Shown here piece by piece: positions 49,543-56,612 of a stretch of 56,612 nucleotides of DNA; position 1 is the first letter of the stretch; the number at the start of each line of letters is the position of its first letter. Source of the stretch: Anaerotruncus sp. G3(2012). GTDB taxonomy: Bacteria > Bacillota > Clostridia > Oscillospirales > Ruminococcaceae. The translations under genes were made by a program, and so were the position numbers. The notes below the pieces were generated by a model. It worked only from the letters and a program-made list of their open reading frames with translations. It did not search any database and was not told the DNA's origin. The DNA lies in NCBI RefSeq assembly GCF_000403395.2, contig NZ_KE159658.1:23627-80238 (forward strand). Direction: 5' to 3'.

Positions 49543-49603
49543 TTGCAAACTGTGAAAAAAAGGCTATAATAGGGGTATAGACCGTAATACGGAACATGGT
49601 TTT
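49543..49603 (+). promoter_or_regulatory. KDPG aldolase operon promoter and operator
   Basis: TTGCAA (49543-49548), 16 bp, TATAAT (49565-49570). TAATACGGAACATGGTTTT (49585-49603) lies just after the start site and matches the regulator's own site at 17 of 19 positions. Confidence 0.75.
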
Positions 49604-49656
49604 GCATTATGAAACAAAGAAACGGAACCAAAATGAACAAGTATGAGGTGAAGCAG

Positions 49657-50625
49657 ATGAATGCAGTTCTGGAACAGCTCTCCAAGATTGGCATTGTACC
49701 CGTAATCAAAATTGACGATGTGGACAAGGCGGTCCCGCTGGCCAAGGCATTGAAGCAAGGCGGCCTTCCCTGCGCCGAAGTGACCTTCCGTACCGCACAG
49801 GGCGAAGAGGCGATCCGCCGGATTGCGAAAGAGGTCCCGGATGTGCTGGTCGGTGCGGGCACTGTCCTGACCACCGAGCAGGTTGACCGCGCGATCGATG
49901 CGGGCGCAAAATTCATTGTCAGCCCGGGCCTGAATCCCAAGGTCGTGGCCTATTGTGTCGAAAAGGGAATCCCGGTCACGCCCGGATGCGCCAATCCTTC
50001 CGATGTGGAACAGGCGATCCAGCTCGGGCTCGATGTGGTCAAATTCTTCCCTGCGGAGCAGGCGGGCGGCATCAACTATATCAAGGCGATTGCCGCCCCT
50101 TATGTCAATATGAAGTTTATGCCGACCGGCGGCGTCAATGCCTCCAACCTCAACAGCTATCTGGCGTTTGACAAGATCCTTTGCTGCGGCGGCTCCTGGA
50201 TGGTCAAGGCGGACCTGATCGACGAAGGCCGGTTTGACGAGATTACCGCGCTCTGCCAGGAAGCGGTGCGCAATATGCTCGGCTTTGAGCTGGCGCATAT
50301 CGGCATCAATGCGGAGAACGAGGAGGAAGCGCTCAAGGCTGCGAAGATGTTTGAAGCGCTGTTTGGGTTCGCGGTCAAGCCGGGCAACAGCTCGATCTTT
50401 GCGGATAAGTATGTCGAGGTTATGAAAACGCCGTACCTCGGCAAAAACGGCCATATCGCGATTGCGGCCAATTCGGTTGACCGCGCGGTTGCCTACCTGG
50501 AACGCCAGGGCTTCGCATTCAATCCCGATACCGCCAAGAAGGATGCCAAGGGCAAAACTGCGGCGATCTACCTCAAGGACGAGATCGCAGGATTTGCAAT
50601 CCATCTGGTACAGAAGAAAAAATAA
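49657..50625 (+). CDS. eda: KDPG/KHG aldolase fused to a VOC domain
   Basis: About 322 residues. Residues ~1-210 are a class I 2-keto-3-deoxy-6-phosphogluconate aldolase (IGIVPVIKIDD, AEVTFRTAQGEEAI, GAGTVLTTEQ, the Schiff-base lysine in LDVVKFFPAEQAGG, FMPTGGV), splitting KDPG to pyruvate and glyceraldehyde-3-P. The last ~110 residues (LAHIGINAENEEEALKAAKMF onward, ending GFAIHLVQ) look like one VOC/glyoxalase-fold unit, perhaps for metal or substrate binding. ATG 49657 has GAGGTG 6 nt upstream; two earlier in-frame ATGs (49609, 49633) lack a site. Co-transcribed with kdgK. Confidence 0.9.
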   Translation: MNAVLEQLSKIGIVPVIKIDDVDKAVPLAKALKQGGLPCAEVTFRTAQGEEAIRRIAKEVPDVLVGAGTVLTTEQVDRAIDAGAKFIVSPGLNPKVVAYCVEKGIPVTPGCANPSDVEQAIQLGLDVVKFFPAEQAGGINYIKAIAAPYVNMKFMPTGGVNASNLNSYLAFDKILCCGGSWMVKADLIDEGRFDEITALCQEAVRNMLGFELAHIGINAENEEEALKAAKMFEALFGFAVKPGNSSIFADKYVEVMKTPYLGKNGHIAIAANSVDRAVAYLERQGFAFNPDTAKKDAKGKTAAIYLKDEIAGFAIHLVQKKK

Positions 50626-50670
50626 ACCTTCCGGTTTTAAAATTTCAAAATCAAAAGGAGACAGAACGTT

Positions 50671-51693
50671 ATGGGCAAAATTGTCACATTCGGAGAGATC
50701 ATGCTTCGTCTTGCTCCCGAAGGCTACTATAGATTCGTACAGGCTTCGACCCTCGGCGCAACCTACGGCGGTGGGGAGGCGAACGTCGCGGTTTCGCTCT
50801 CCAACTATGGCATGGACGCGGCGTTTGTCACCAAGCTGCCCAAGCACGAGATTGGACAGGCGGCTATCAATGAGCTGCGCCGCTATGGCGTGGATACCTC
50901 GATGATTACCCGCGGCGGCGACCGGGTAGGCATCTATTTCCTCGAGAAGGGCGCTTCCCAGCGTCCGTCCAAGGTCATCTATGACCGCGCAGGCTCTGCG
51001 ATCGCGAAGGCGGAATCCGCTGATTTCGACTGGAATAAAATCTTTGAGGGGGTCGAGTGGTTCCACTTCACCGGCATCACCCCGGCGCTGGGCGACAACG
51101 TTGCGCAGATCTGCCTGGAAGCCTGCAAGGCTGCTAAATCGAAGGGGATTACCGTTTCCTGCGACCTTAACTACCGCAAGAACCTCTGGACCCGGGAGAA
51201 GGCCGGACAGGTGATGGCGGGCCTGATGGAGTATGTCGACGTCTGCATCGCCAACGAGGAGGACGCCTCGGATGTGTTTGGCATCAAGGCGGACAACACC
51301 GACGTCACTACCGGGAAGGTCAACCACGAGGGCTATAAGGATGTTGCCAGAAAGCTGGCCGACCAGTTCGGCTTCAAGAAGGTTGCGATCACCCTGCGCG
51401 GTTCGATCTCGGCCAATGACAACAACTGGGCTGCTATGCTCTATACTGACGGCGAATACTTCTTCTCCAAGAATTATCTGATTCACATTGTCGACCGCGT
51501 AGGCGGCGGCGACAGCTTTGGCGCGGGCCTGATCTATGCCTGCATGAACGGCTGCAGCGCACAGGATACGATTGAATTTGCGGTTGCAGCGAGCTGCCTC
51601 AAGCATACCATCGAGGGAGACCTCAACCAGGTCTCGGTGGACGAGGTCAAAAAGCTGGCCGGTGGCGATGGTTCCGGCCGTGTCCAGAGATAA
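50671..51693 (+). CDS. kdgK: 2-keto-3-deoxygluconate kinase (PfkB family)
   Basis: A 340-residue ribokinase-fold sugar kinase that phosphorylates KDG to KDPG, feeding the aldolase upstream. Motifs: GEIMLRLAPEGYYRFVQA, YGGGEANVAVSLSNYG, SCDLNYRKNLW, and the catalytic block VDRVGGGDSFGAGLIY (Asp base). AAAGGAGA lies 10 nt before the ATG, 45 nt after eda. Together with the IclR regulator this forms the usual uronate/pectin-derived KDG module, but no uronate isomerase or dehydratase is present here. Confidence 0.93.
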   Translation: MGKIVTFGEIMLRLAPEGYYRFVQASTLGATYGGGEANVAVSLSNYGMDAAFVTKLPKHEIGQAAINELRRYGVDTSMITRGGDRVGIYFLEKGASQRPSKVIYDRAGSAIAKAESADFDWNKIFEGVEWFHFTGITPALGDNVAQICLEACKAAKSKGITVSCDLNYRKNLWTREKAGQVMAGLMEYVDVCIANEEDASDVFGIKADNTDVTTGKVNHEGYKDVARKLADQFGFKKVAITLRGSISANDNNWAAMLYTDGEYFFSKNYLIHIVDRVGGGDSFGAGLIYACMNGCSAQDTIEFAVAASCLKHTIEGDLNQVSVDEVKKLAGGDGSGRVQR

Positions 51694-51731
51694 CCGCTTC
51701 CTTTTACCATGCTCCCACTTTAATCACTTTG

Positions 51732-51763
51732 AATCCGTCGGGCGGCCAAGCGCCCGGCGGATT
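51732..51763 (+). terminator. Terminator-like hairpin after kdgK
   Basis: AATCCGTCGGGCG-GCCAAG-CGCCCGGCGGATT (one G-T pair) followed by TTCAGTCT. The T-tract is weak. Confidence 0.5.
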
Positions 51764-51821
51764 TCAGTCTGTCCGGCCAAAACTTGTATCACAAACCAAA
51801 AGCCGGATGGGCAGGGTGCGG

Positions 51822-52334
51822 TTAACCGCGGGTCACGACATAGCGGTCATGGGGCATATCTATGCCGCGATACCGTTTGACCCAGGAGTCCGCTACCGCC
51901 ATTCCATTGCGAATGGCGACCCTTTGCGAAGCGGTGTTGGTATCGCGGATGATTGAGCAGACCTCATCCGCGTGCAGCACCTCAAAGGCATATTCCTTGC
52001 ACGCCTCGGCCGCCTCTGTGGCATAGCCTTGGTGCCAATAGGCCCGCTGGAATAGATAGCCGATCTCAAGCACCTCCTGGTTTTTCCATGGCTGCATTGT
52101 AAGCCCGCACTGCCCGATCAGTTCCCCTGTTTCCTTGAGGATGACCGCCCACAGGCCAAACTGCCATTTCTGATAGCGGGAGATCTGCCGGTCCAGCCAT
52201 TCCTGTATCTCCGCATCGCTGAATGCACCTTCGTAGGCATACATGACCTGTTCGTCCTGTAAAATCCGGCAAAGAGACGGGTAGTCCGCCTGTGTCATCT
52301 CCCGCAGGGATAACCGCTCGGTTTCCAATAGCAT
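51822..52334 (-). CDS. GNAT-family N-acetyltransferase (RimJ/RimL type)
   Basis: A 170-residue acetyltransferase: LLETERLSLREMTQADYPSL at the start, acceptor-side strands, and the acetyl-CoA block EIGYLFQRAYWHQGYATEAA, then IIRDTNTASQRVAIRNGM. This layout is that of RimJ/RimL-like enzymes that modify protein N-termini or small amines; the acceptor is unknown. The ATG at 52334 follows AAAGGAG by 8 nt. The longer open frame upstream belongs to no gene. Confidence 0.9.
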   Translation of the reverse strand: MLLETERLSLREMTQADYPSLCRILQDEQVMYAYEGAFSDAEIQEWLDRQISRYQKWQFGLWAVILKETGELIGQCGLTMQPWKNQEVLEIGYLFQRAYWHQGYATEAAEACKEYAFEVLHADEVCSIIRDTNTASQRVAIRNGMAVADSWVKRYRGIDMPHDRYVVTRG

Positions 52335-52405
52335 CGTTCTTGCTCCTTTCTTGTTCCGGCCGTCTGCCGGTGCCCTTTCTCCGCATGAAACGCCACAGCA
52401 GGGGA

Positions 52406-53188
52406 TCAGGATTTCACCACGGCATATCCGCCCGCATATTCCAGAACCTCGACGTTTCCATAAAGTTGGGAAAGCGCAGTTTGCAGGCCGCTGCGGCTGG
52501 CCCGCGCTACTTCGACCTCTCCACAGATGCTGCCGTTCTGAAGGAACAGAATCCGGTCGCAATAGGCCAGTGCAAAGTTTGGGTCGTGCATCGTGACCAG
52601 TCCGCACCGTCCGCCGCCTTGCACCACCGACCGAATCTGCGTGAATACCAGATGCCGGTTGACAAAATCGAGCGCGCTGTCCGGTTCGTCCAGCAGCATG
52701 GCCGGTGCATCCTGCACGATCGCCCGCGCGAGGATGACAAGCTGTTTCTGTCCCTCGCTCAGATGCAGGAAGTCGCTTCCCCACAGATGTGCAATCGACA
52801 GCTGTTCAAAAATGCTGCGCACCCGTTTTCGGTCTCCTTCTCCCGGCATCCCGAACAGCGGAAGGCGGGGGTTGCATCCCATCAGCGCGACTTCCTCCGT
52901 CCGGATCGAATAGACTGCGCCGCTGCGCTGCGGCATATAGCAGATCAGACGGGCGCGGGCTTTTTCCCGAAGGGCGGCGCAGTCGATCCCGCGCACCCGG
53001 CATCGCCCGCCCGAAAGTCTGTGCAGCCCGCAGAGAGACCGGAGCAGGGTGGTTTTTCCCGAACCGTTCAGCCCGAGCAGCGCAACCAGTTCCCCCTCCC
53101 GCAGGTGCAGGTCCGCCGACCGGATGATCTCCCGGCTTCCGTAACAGGCCCGGACCCGTTCGGCCTCCAGCAGGATTGGTGGGTTCAT
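52406..53188 (-). CDS. ABC transporter ATPase (FepC/BtuD type)
   Basis: A 260-residue ATP-binding subunit: Walker A GLNGSGKTTLL, signature LSEGQKQLVILARAI, Walker B AMLLDEPDSALD and the switch His in TMHDPN. It powers import through the FecCD-type permease encoded just upstream (4-nt overlap). The set matches iron-siderophore, haem or cobalamin importers. Confidence 0.93.
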   Translation of the reverse strand: MNPPILLEAERVRACYGSREIIRSADLHLREGELVALLGLNGSGKTTLLRSLCGLHRLSGGRCRVRGIDCAALREKARARLICYMPQRSGAVYSIRTEEVALMGCNPRLPLFGMPGEGDRKRVRSIFEQLSIAHLWGSDFLHLSEGQKQLVILARAIVQDAPAMLLDEPDSALDFVNRHLVFTQIRSVVQGGGRCGLVTMHDPNFALAYCDRILFLQNGSICGEVEVARASRSGLQTALSQLYGNVEVLEYAGGYAVVKS

Positions 53189-54195
53189 ATCGTGTCCCCC
53201 TTCCGGATCAGCAGGTAGGCGAGGAACGGCGCGCCGAGCGCCGAAGTGAGGATGCTCACCGGCAGTTCGCCCGCCGAGCAGGTGCGGGCGAGACAGTCGG
53301 CGGCGAGCAGAAGCGCAGCGCCTACCAGCCCACTGAATACCGCTGTGTCAAAATTGTTCCGTTTCAGAAGCATTCGACCGATATGAGGTGCGATCAGGCC
53401 CACAAAGCCGATCAGCCCTGAAACACAGACGATCCCTGAAACCAGCAGGGTTGCGCAGAGAAGCACTCCATACCGCACCAGGGTGGTGCGCACCCCAAGC
53501 ATCCGGCTTTCATCCTCGTCCAGCGAAAGGAGGGTGGTCTGCCGGCGCAGCAGGTACAGCCCGAGTGCTCCGGCCAGCAGGATCGGCAGTATCGCACGCA
53601 CCTTTCCGGCGGTGACGTTCGAGAAACTGCCCATTGTCCAAAATTCGATGGTCGAGAGCTGCCGTTCGGGGTCGGCCAGAAATTTGACGGTCATCACCGC
53701 GGCCTGCGCCAACGTGTTGAGTACAATGCCCGCCAGAACAAAGGTCGCCATTCCGCGCCTGCGCGAGAGCCCTACCAGCCCGAGCAGCAGGACCGCAGCG
53801 AGCATCCCGCCCGCAAAGGCGCTCATCGAGACTGCCGCCATCCCGCCGCCCCAGAAAACGATTGCATATGCCGCACCCATGCTTGCACCCGAAGCAACCC
53901 CGATGAGATCCGGGGAGGCGAGCGGATTCCGAAAGACGGTCTGGAACACCGAGCCTGACAGGCTTAACCCGAACCCGGCGGCAGCGGCCATGAACGTACG
54001 CGGCAGACGCAGGGTAAAAAAGACGCTGCGCGCCGTGGGATTGACCGCTTTGCCGGATACCAGCCCGATCAGCTCGGTGAGCGGGATTGGGTAGGCTCCC
54101 ACACAGAGCGAGACAAGAAAAGCAGTCCCCACAAGGGCGAGGACTGCGAGAAAGCATAGCAGGTCTTTGCTGTGGGTGGCTGTTCCAGGCGTCAT
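53185..54195 (-). CDS. ABC transporter permease (FecCD/BtuC type)
   Basis: A 336-residue permease with about ten membrane segments. Family blocks: LRLPRTFMAAAAGFGLSLSG, QTVFRNPLASPDLIGVASGA, MLGVRTTLVRYG and the EAA-like coupling segment GFVGLIAPHIGRMLLKRN. A single permease gene suggests a homodimer, as in BtuC. It overlaps both neighbours by 4 nt. Confidence 0.93.
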   Translation of the reverse strand: MTPGTATHSKDLLCFLAVLALVGTAFLVSLCVGAYPIPLTELIGLVSGKAVNPTARSVFFTLRLPRTFMAAAAGFGLSLSGSVFQTVFRNPLASPDLIGVASGASMGAAYAIVFWGGGMAAVSMSAFAGGMLAAVLLLGLVGLSRRRGMATFVLAGIVLNTLAQAAVMTVKFLADPERQLSTIEFWTMGSFSNVTAGKVRAILPILLAGALGLYLLRRQTTLLSLDEDESRMLGVRTTLVRYGVLLCATLLVSGIVCVSGLIGFVGLIAPHIGRMLLKRNNFDTAVFSGLVGAALLLAADCLARTCSAGELPVSILTSALGAPFLAYLLIRKGDTI

Positions 54196-55331
54196 CGGGT
54201 GATTTCCTCGGTGTCGATTGAAATGCCGTAGAACTGCTGATAAAATGCGGCAGCATCCTCCCGCATCTGCTCGAGCGGGTATGCCTGTTCATGCAGCAGG
54301 CTGGACATCCAGAGCATCCCAAGGGCGCTGGAGGTGGTCGGCGAATCCCATGCCTCAAATGCATCTGGGAACTGGTAGACAGCCCGATTCTGAACTGCTT
54401 TTAGAGCTGCAAGCTGCGGGTCGGAGAGCAGATCCTCCTTTGTGTAGCTTGCATCCGATGCAAGCACGATCCGGTCCGGATCATAGGCGAGAAGCTGCTC
54501 ATAGGAGACGGTTGCCCAATAGGTATCGTCGATCTCTGCGGCAGCGTTGGTTCCCCCTGCGGCTTCAATCAGGCTGTTCTGGTACATCTTTGCGGTAGCG
54601 GTCGAAAGGAAACTGCTGTTTCCAGCCAGATAGACCGTCGTTTCAACCGGGTCCTCTGCGGCGATCTGCTGCACCTGTGTCAGCTTGTCCTCGTAGTCCG
54701 AAATCAGCGCGGATGCACGTTCCTCCGCATCTGCTGCTCTGCCAATCATCCTGATCGTCTCCATCAGAGACTCCTGATCCTCCGGGTTGACCCCAATCAC
54801 GGGAATCCCCACCTCCTCCAGTGCGGAGATGCTGTCTTTCAGCCGGACCGGCAGAATTACCAGGTCCGGTTCGAGCGCGATGCACCCTTCCAGATTGAAT
54901 TCCTTGGCGGAGCCGACATTGGGAAGGGAAAGCAGATCCGGGGCTGCTAACGCATAGATTGGGCGGGTATCGGCCTTGGCTTCGACCCCAACCACGCGGT
55001 CGGTAAGACCGAGCGCAATCAGCATCGAGGTAGTGATATAGTACCCGCTCACAATCCGTTCAGCCGGGGATTCAAACGAAACCTGACGCCCCAGGTGGTC
55101 GGTGACTGTGATTGCATCTGTCTGTTCCGTCCCGGAGGAAGAACCAGATGCGGCGTCCGGTTCACCTCTGTCCGCCTCCGTCAGGCTTTTGCTCGAAACA
55201 GCCGCATCCGGCATCGGCGCGGGCCCGGCATCGGCTGGTGTTGCTGGTTTGCAGGCCGCCAGTGTCACCATAAGTGCTGCGGCCAGAAGGCCGGCGCAGA
55301 CGCGTTTGAAAATTTCAGTTTGTTTTTGCAT
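54192..55331 (-). CDS. ABC transporter substrate-binding lipoprotein
   Basis: A 379-residue periplasmic-type binding lipoprotein of cluster A-II. The signal ends in the lipobox LAAC (Cys27); a Ser/Ala-rich linker follows, then the binding domain (ITVTDHLGRQVSFESPAERIVS, DRVVGVEAKAD, ALEPDLVILP). First gene of the importer operon. Siderophore, haem or corrinoid is possible; there is no cobalamin riboswitch upstream, but a dyad is present (see 55351). Confidence 0.92.
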   Translation of the reverse strand: MQKQTEIFKRVCAGLLAAALMVTLAACKPATPADAGPAPMPDAAVSSKSLTEADRGEPDAASGSSSGTEQTDAITVTDHLGRQVSFESPAERIVSGYYITTSMLIALGLTDRVVGVEAKADTRPIYALAAPDLLSLPNVGSAKEFNLEGCIALEPDLVILPVRLKDSISALEEVGIPVIGVNPEDQESLMETIRMIGRAADAEERASALISDYEDKLTQVQQIAAEDPVETTVYLAGNSSFLSTATAKMYQNSLIEAAGGTNAAAEIDDTYWATVSYEQLLAYDPDRIVLASDASYTKEDLLSDPQLAALKAVQNRAVYQFPDAFEAWDSPTTSSALGMLWMSSLLHEQAYPLEQMREDAAAFYQQFYGISIDTEEITR

Positions 55332-55350
55332 GATATCCCTCTGCTTTTCA

Positions 55351-55388
55351 ATGAAATCGTTATCTTTTTAAAAATATAACGGTTTCAT
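55351..55388. promoter_or_regulatory. Dyad upstream of the ABC importer
   Basis: ATGAAATCGTTAT (55351-55363) and ATAACGGTTTCAT (55376-55388) are inverted with one mismatch. A TATATT -10 for the minus strand lies inside. Candidate site for a metal- or haem-responsive repressor; it does not match the classical Fur box. Confidence 0.5.
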
Positions 55389-55448
55389 TCTATCATCTTG
55401 AGTCAGAAAACGCAATCCCCGCATATGCAAATTGCGAAAACAGCGTGA

Positions 55449-55492
55449 GTTTGCATAGTAAATACAAAAAGTTTGCACACTAAATGCAAAAA
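55449..55492. repeat. 22-bp tandem repeat with internal dyads
   Basis: Two adjacent units, GTTTGCATAGTAAATACAAA.. and GTTTGCACACTAAATGCAAA.., each with a TTTGCA...TGCAAA-type dyad. It looks like an operator array. Confidence 0.6.
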
Positions 55493-55552
55493 CGAGTTGC
55501 TGCAAACAGTTTGATTTATGCATAAAAATCCAAAAACAGCTCCATAAAAAGC

Positions 55553-55593
55553 GACGGCACCCACCGAATAAAATCGAGCGAGTGCCGTCTTTT
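55553..55593 (+). terminator. Terminator-like hairpin without an upstream gene
   Basis: GACGGCAC and GTGCCGTC pair across a 21-nt loop, followed by TTTTATT. No coding gene reads into it on the plus strand, so it may end a small RNA. Confidence 0.5.
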
Positions 55594-55674
55594 ATTATTT
55601 AATTACAGGTTGCTGCACACTCAATGCGCTGTTTGGCTATTTGGAAATAGCTAGATTCAAGTTCTATGCCGATA

Positions 55675-55839
55675 AGAACCCGTATTCACAACCATTCGCC
55701 ACCGTCTGAGCGGGCCTTTTGCCGGACTGCCGCGTTGAAAAACCTTGCAATACACAAAGTATTGTCTGCGTTTTTTCGCCTTGCAAGACAGCAAAATCCC
55801 TCGCCCATCCGGCATCCCCTGATTATGAATACAGGTTCT
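55675..55839 (-). repeat. Repeat B, copy 3 (165 bp)
   Basis: Same length as copies 1 and 2 and about 90% alike by eye, in the opposite orientation. Ends AGAACCCGTATTCACAACC and GATTATGAATACAGGTTCT. Confidence 0.92.
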
Positions 55840-55841
55840 AA

Positions 55842-56108
55842 GCCGGCGTCGGGAAATGTTCGTCAGCCCATCGTTCCGCCACCTCGGCTGAGTACACCAG
55901 GGCGGGAGGTCTGTCCGACAGCACGATTAACCCATCCAAGGTCTGGTTTGCCGGAAAGGGGCAGAGTATCGTTAACGCACCGGGTGGTTGGTGCGCACAG
56001 AGCGATTTGGCGGTACCTAAACTACCCGCAGAGGCGAATTACAAGGAGAGATACGACGCGCTGTGCGCAGAGATGATAGCTCTGGCCGCAAAGTACAAAG
56101 AGAAATAA
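55842..56108 (+). pseudogene. Truncated reading frame abutting repeat B
   Basis: An 88-codon open frame begins right after repeat B and ends in TAA, with no start codon until near its end. The translation has protein-like composition (segments KVWFAGKGQSIVNAPGGW, DLAVPKLPAEANYKERYDAL, KYKEK), so it appears to be the C-terminal part of a gene cut by the repeat or an earlier deletion. No family recognised. Confidence 0.5.
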
Positions 56109-56115
56109 ATGCGAA

Positions 56116-56178
56116 AGAACGCCCCTGGAGTGGGTACGCCTTCAAAAGAAGGTTCCGCTTCAGGGGCGTTCTTATTTA
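56116..56178. terminator. Long bidirectional terminator hairpin
   Basis: Arms AAGAACGCCCCTG (56116-56128) and CAGGGGCGTTCTT (56161-56173) enclose a second hairpin CCTTC-aaaa-GAAGG. A T-rich tail follows on the plus side. Confidence 0.7.
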
Positions 56179-56181
56179 TGT

Positions 56182-56466
56182 TTATGAACTTTTATCAGGC
56201 ATAGATTTGACGCGCGGTCTGGGGTAGACAGGTTTGGCATTTCGATAATCGGACCAGTCCAACCTTTGACCACATCGGTCGCAGAAACGAACAAATTCCC
56301 GCTCCAGGGTGGTTTTGCATTTCGGACATACGTAATATCCCGTCTCTCCATAATCGGGCGATGGATATATCATGATCTCAGTGACCCGCATTGGTTTGCG
56401 ATAGATGAAGATATCTATGAGGGCATTAGCCAGTATATCTATCCTGCAAAGTATGGTTCGTTTCAT
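56182..56466 (-). CDS. Small zinc-ribbon protein
   Basis: A 94-residue protein with a four-Cys zinc ribbon: YVCPKC (two Cys) and FCDRCG (two Cys), 15 residues apart. Such proteins are common in phages, plasmids and integrated elements. Its ATG overlaps the stop of an upstream XRE-type gene by 4 nt, which fixes the start. Function unknown. Confidence 0.7.
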   Translation of the reverse strand: MKRTILCRIDILANALIDIFIYRKPMRVTEIMIYPSPDYGETGYYVCPKCKTTLEREFVRFCDRCGQRLDWSDYRNAKPVYPRPRVKSMPDKSS

Positions 56467-56612
56467 TCGGCTGTGTCATCCTCCTCCCGGAAGGTAAGAA
56501 AGTATTCCATAGGCTTTTGGAATTCCTGACTGATTTTATAGAGAAGAGGGGCGGAAACGGAAGTATCTTCGCTTTTCAGATTTCGTATATGGCGTGCGGA
56601 GATATTCAGGCG
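56463..56612 (-). CDS. XRE-type helix-turn-helix protein (partial, N-terminus outside window)
   Basis: The last 49 residues of a Cro/CI-like DNA-binding protein: LNISARHIRNLKSEDTSVSA followed by PLLYKISQEFQKPMEYFLT matches the recognition helix and following helices. The N-terminal part lies beyond the window end. Coupled to the zinc-ribbon gene (ATGA). The pair suggests the edge of a mobile or regulatory island. Confidence 0.7.
   Translation of the reverse strand, partial: RLNISARHIRNLKSEDTSVSAPLLYKISQEFQKPMEYFLTFREEDDTAE

Larger units (their letters stand above)
55332..55674. other. AT-rich intergenic region
   Basis: Contains the importer promoter dyad, a 22-bp tandem repeat and a terminator-like hairpin, listed separately. 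A third weaker copy of the TGCACACTxAATGC motif is at about 55616-55629. No gene was seen. Confidence 0.4.

Noticed and set aside
49564-51606. A 680-codon minus-strand open frame opposite the KDPG aldolase and KDG kinase
   Set aside because: It spans two well-identified genes and their gap on the other strand; GC-rich codon bias produces such long shadows.
55332-55450. Cobalamin riboswitch upstream of the ABC importer
   Set aside because: No B12-box-like segment is visible; the region is AT-rich with simple dyads.
55449-55492. Plasmid-type iteron origin
   Set aside because: Only two full 22-bp units, no replication initiator gene and an ordinary chromosomal context; an operator is more likely.

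Overview
The window reads as chromosomal DNA of a GC-rich, spore-forming, anaerobic Firmicute, most probably a Clostridia of the Oscillospiraceae/Ruminococcaceae type. The reasons are strong AGGAGG-type ribosome sites, sigma-A promoters, SpoIID-like and SpoIIQ-like proteins, a class B sortase, formate-tetrahydrofolate ligase, a cobalamin-binding radical SAM protein and a Tex-PNPase-S15 core. The species cannot be named from the sequence alone. No rRNA, tRNA, CRISPR array, transposase or complete phage was found.

Layout. 0-6.9 kb (+): dusB, trmB, purB, then an AT-richer pair (AlgJ/X-like plus MBOAT acyltransferase) for O-acetylation of an exported polymer. 6.9-20.3 kb (mostly -): aminotransferase, SpoIID-like protein, a proline operon (CNNM/CBS protein, proB, proA, anchored protein), pnp, rpsO, SGNH hydrolase, pyridoxal kinase. 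20.4-28.8 kb: TrkH, Nudix, sortase B plus hexapeptide acyltransferase, nagB, and a sigma-54-type operon of an ATC-hydrolase-like protein, an NRAMP-fold permease lacking the metal motifs and a small membrane protein. 29-34 kb (-): DUF4080 radical SAM protein, Tex, and two tiny proteins carrying a motif of sodium-pump decarboxylase beta subunits. 34-40 kb: an AEC carrier and a sigma-54 activator, divergent from two divergent GcvP-like decarboxylase genes behind a textbook -24/-12 promoter. 40-47.6 kb (+): RodA/FtsW-like protein, fhs-tsaE-tsaB-rpiB-upp, split TauE/SafE, LytM protein. 47.6-55.3 kb: XRE regulator with a divergent small secreted protein, IclR regulator with KDPG aldolase-VOC fusion and KDG kinase, GNAT, and a siderophore/cobalamin-type ABC importer. 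55.3-56.6 kb: repeats, a truncated reading frame, and an XRE plus zinc-ribbon gene pair cut by the window end.

Three things stand out. First, a dispersed intergenic element (called repeat A here) folds into five successive hairpins whose stems differ between copies but stay paired, so RNA or DNA structure is being conserved. Second, a 165-bp element with inverted ends (repeat B) occurs three times at exactly the same length plus one solo end. Third, the sigma-54 activator/AEC/GcvP-like locus has promoter, upstream dyads and activator all visible, but no GcvH or GcvT and changed GcvP signature segments, which suggests an amino-acid decarboxylase system different from ordinary glycine cleavage. 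The ATC-hydrolase/NRAMP-like operon carries the only other sigma-54 promoter I found.

Regulation that can be read directly: an IclR-family operator shared by the regulator and the KDPG/KDG operon, a perfect dyad over the purB start site, paired direct repeats at the XRE/small-protein promoter, and an rpsO-pnp intergenic hairpin like the one known in enterobacteria.
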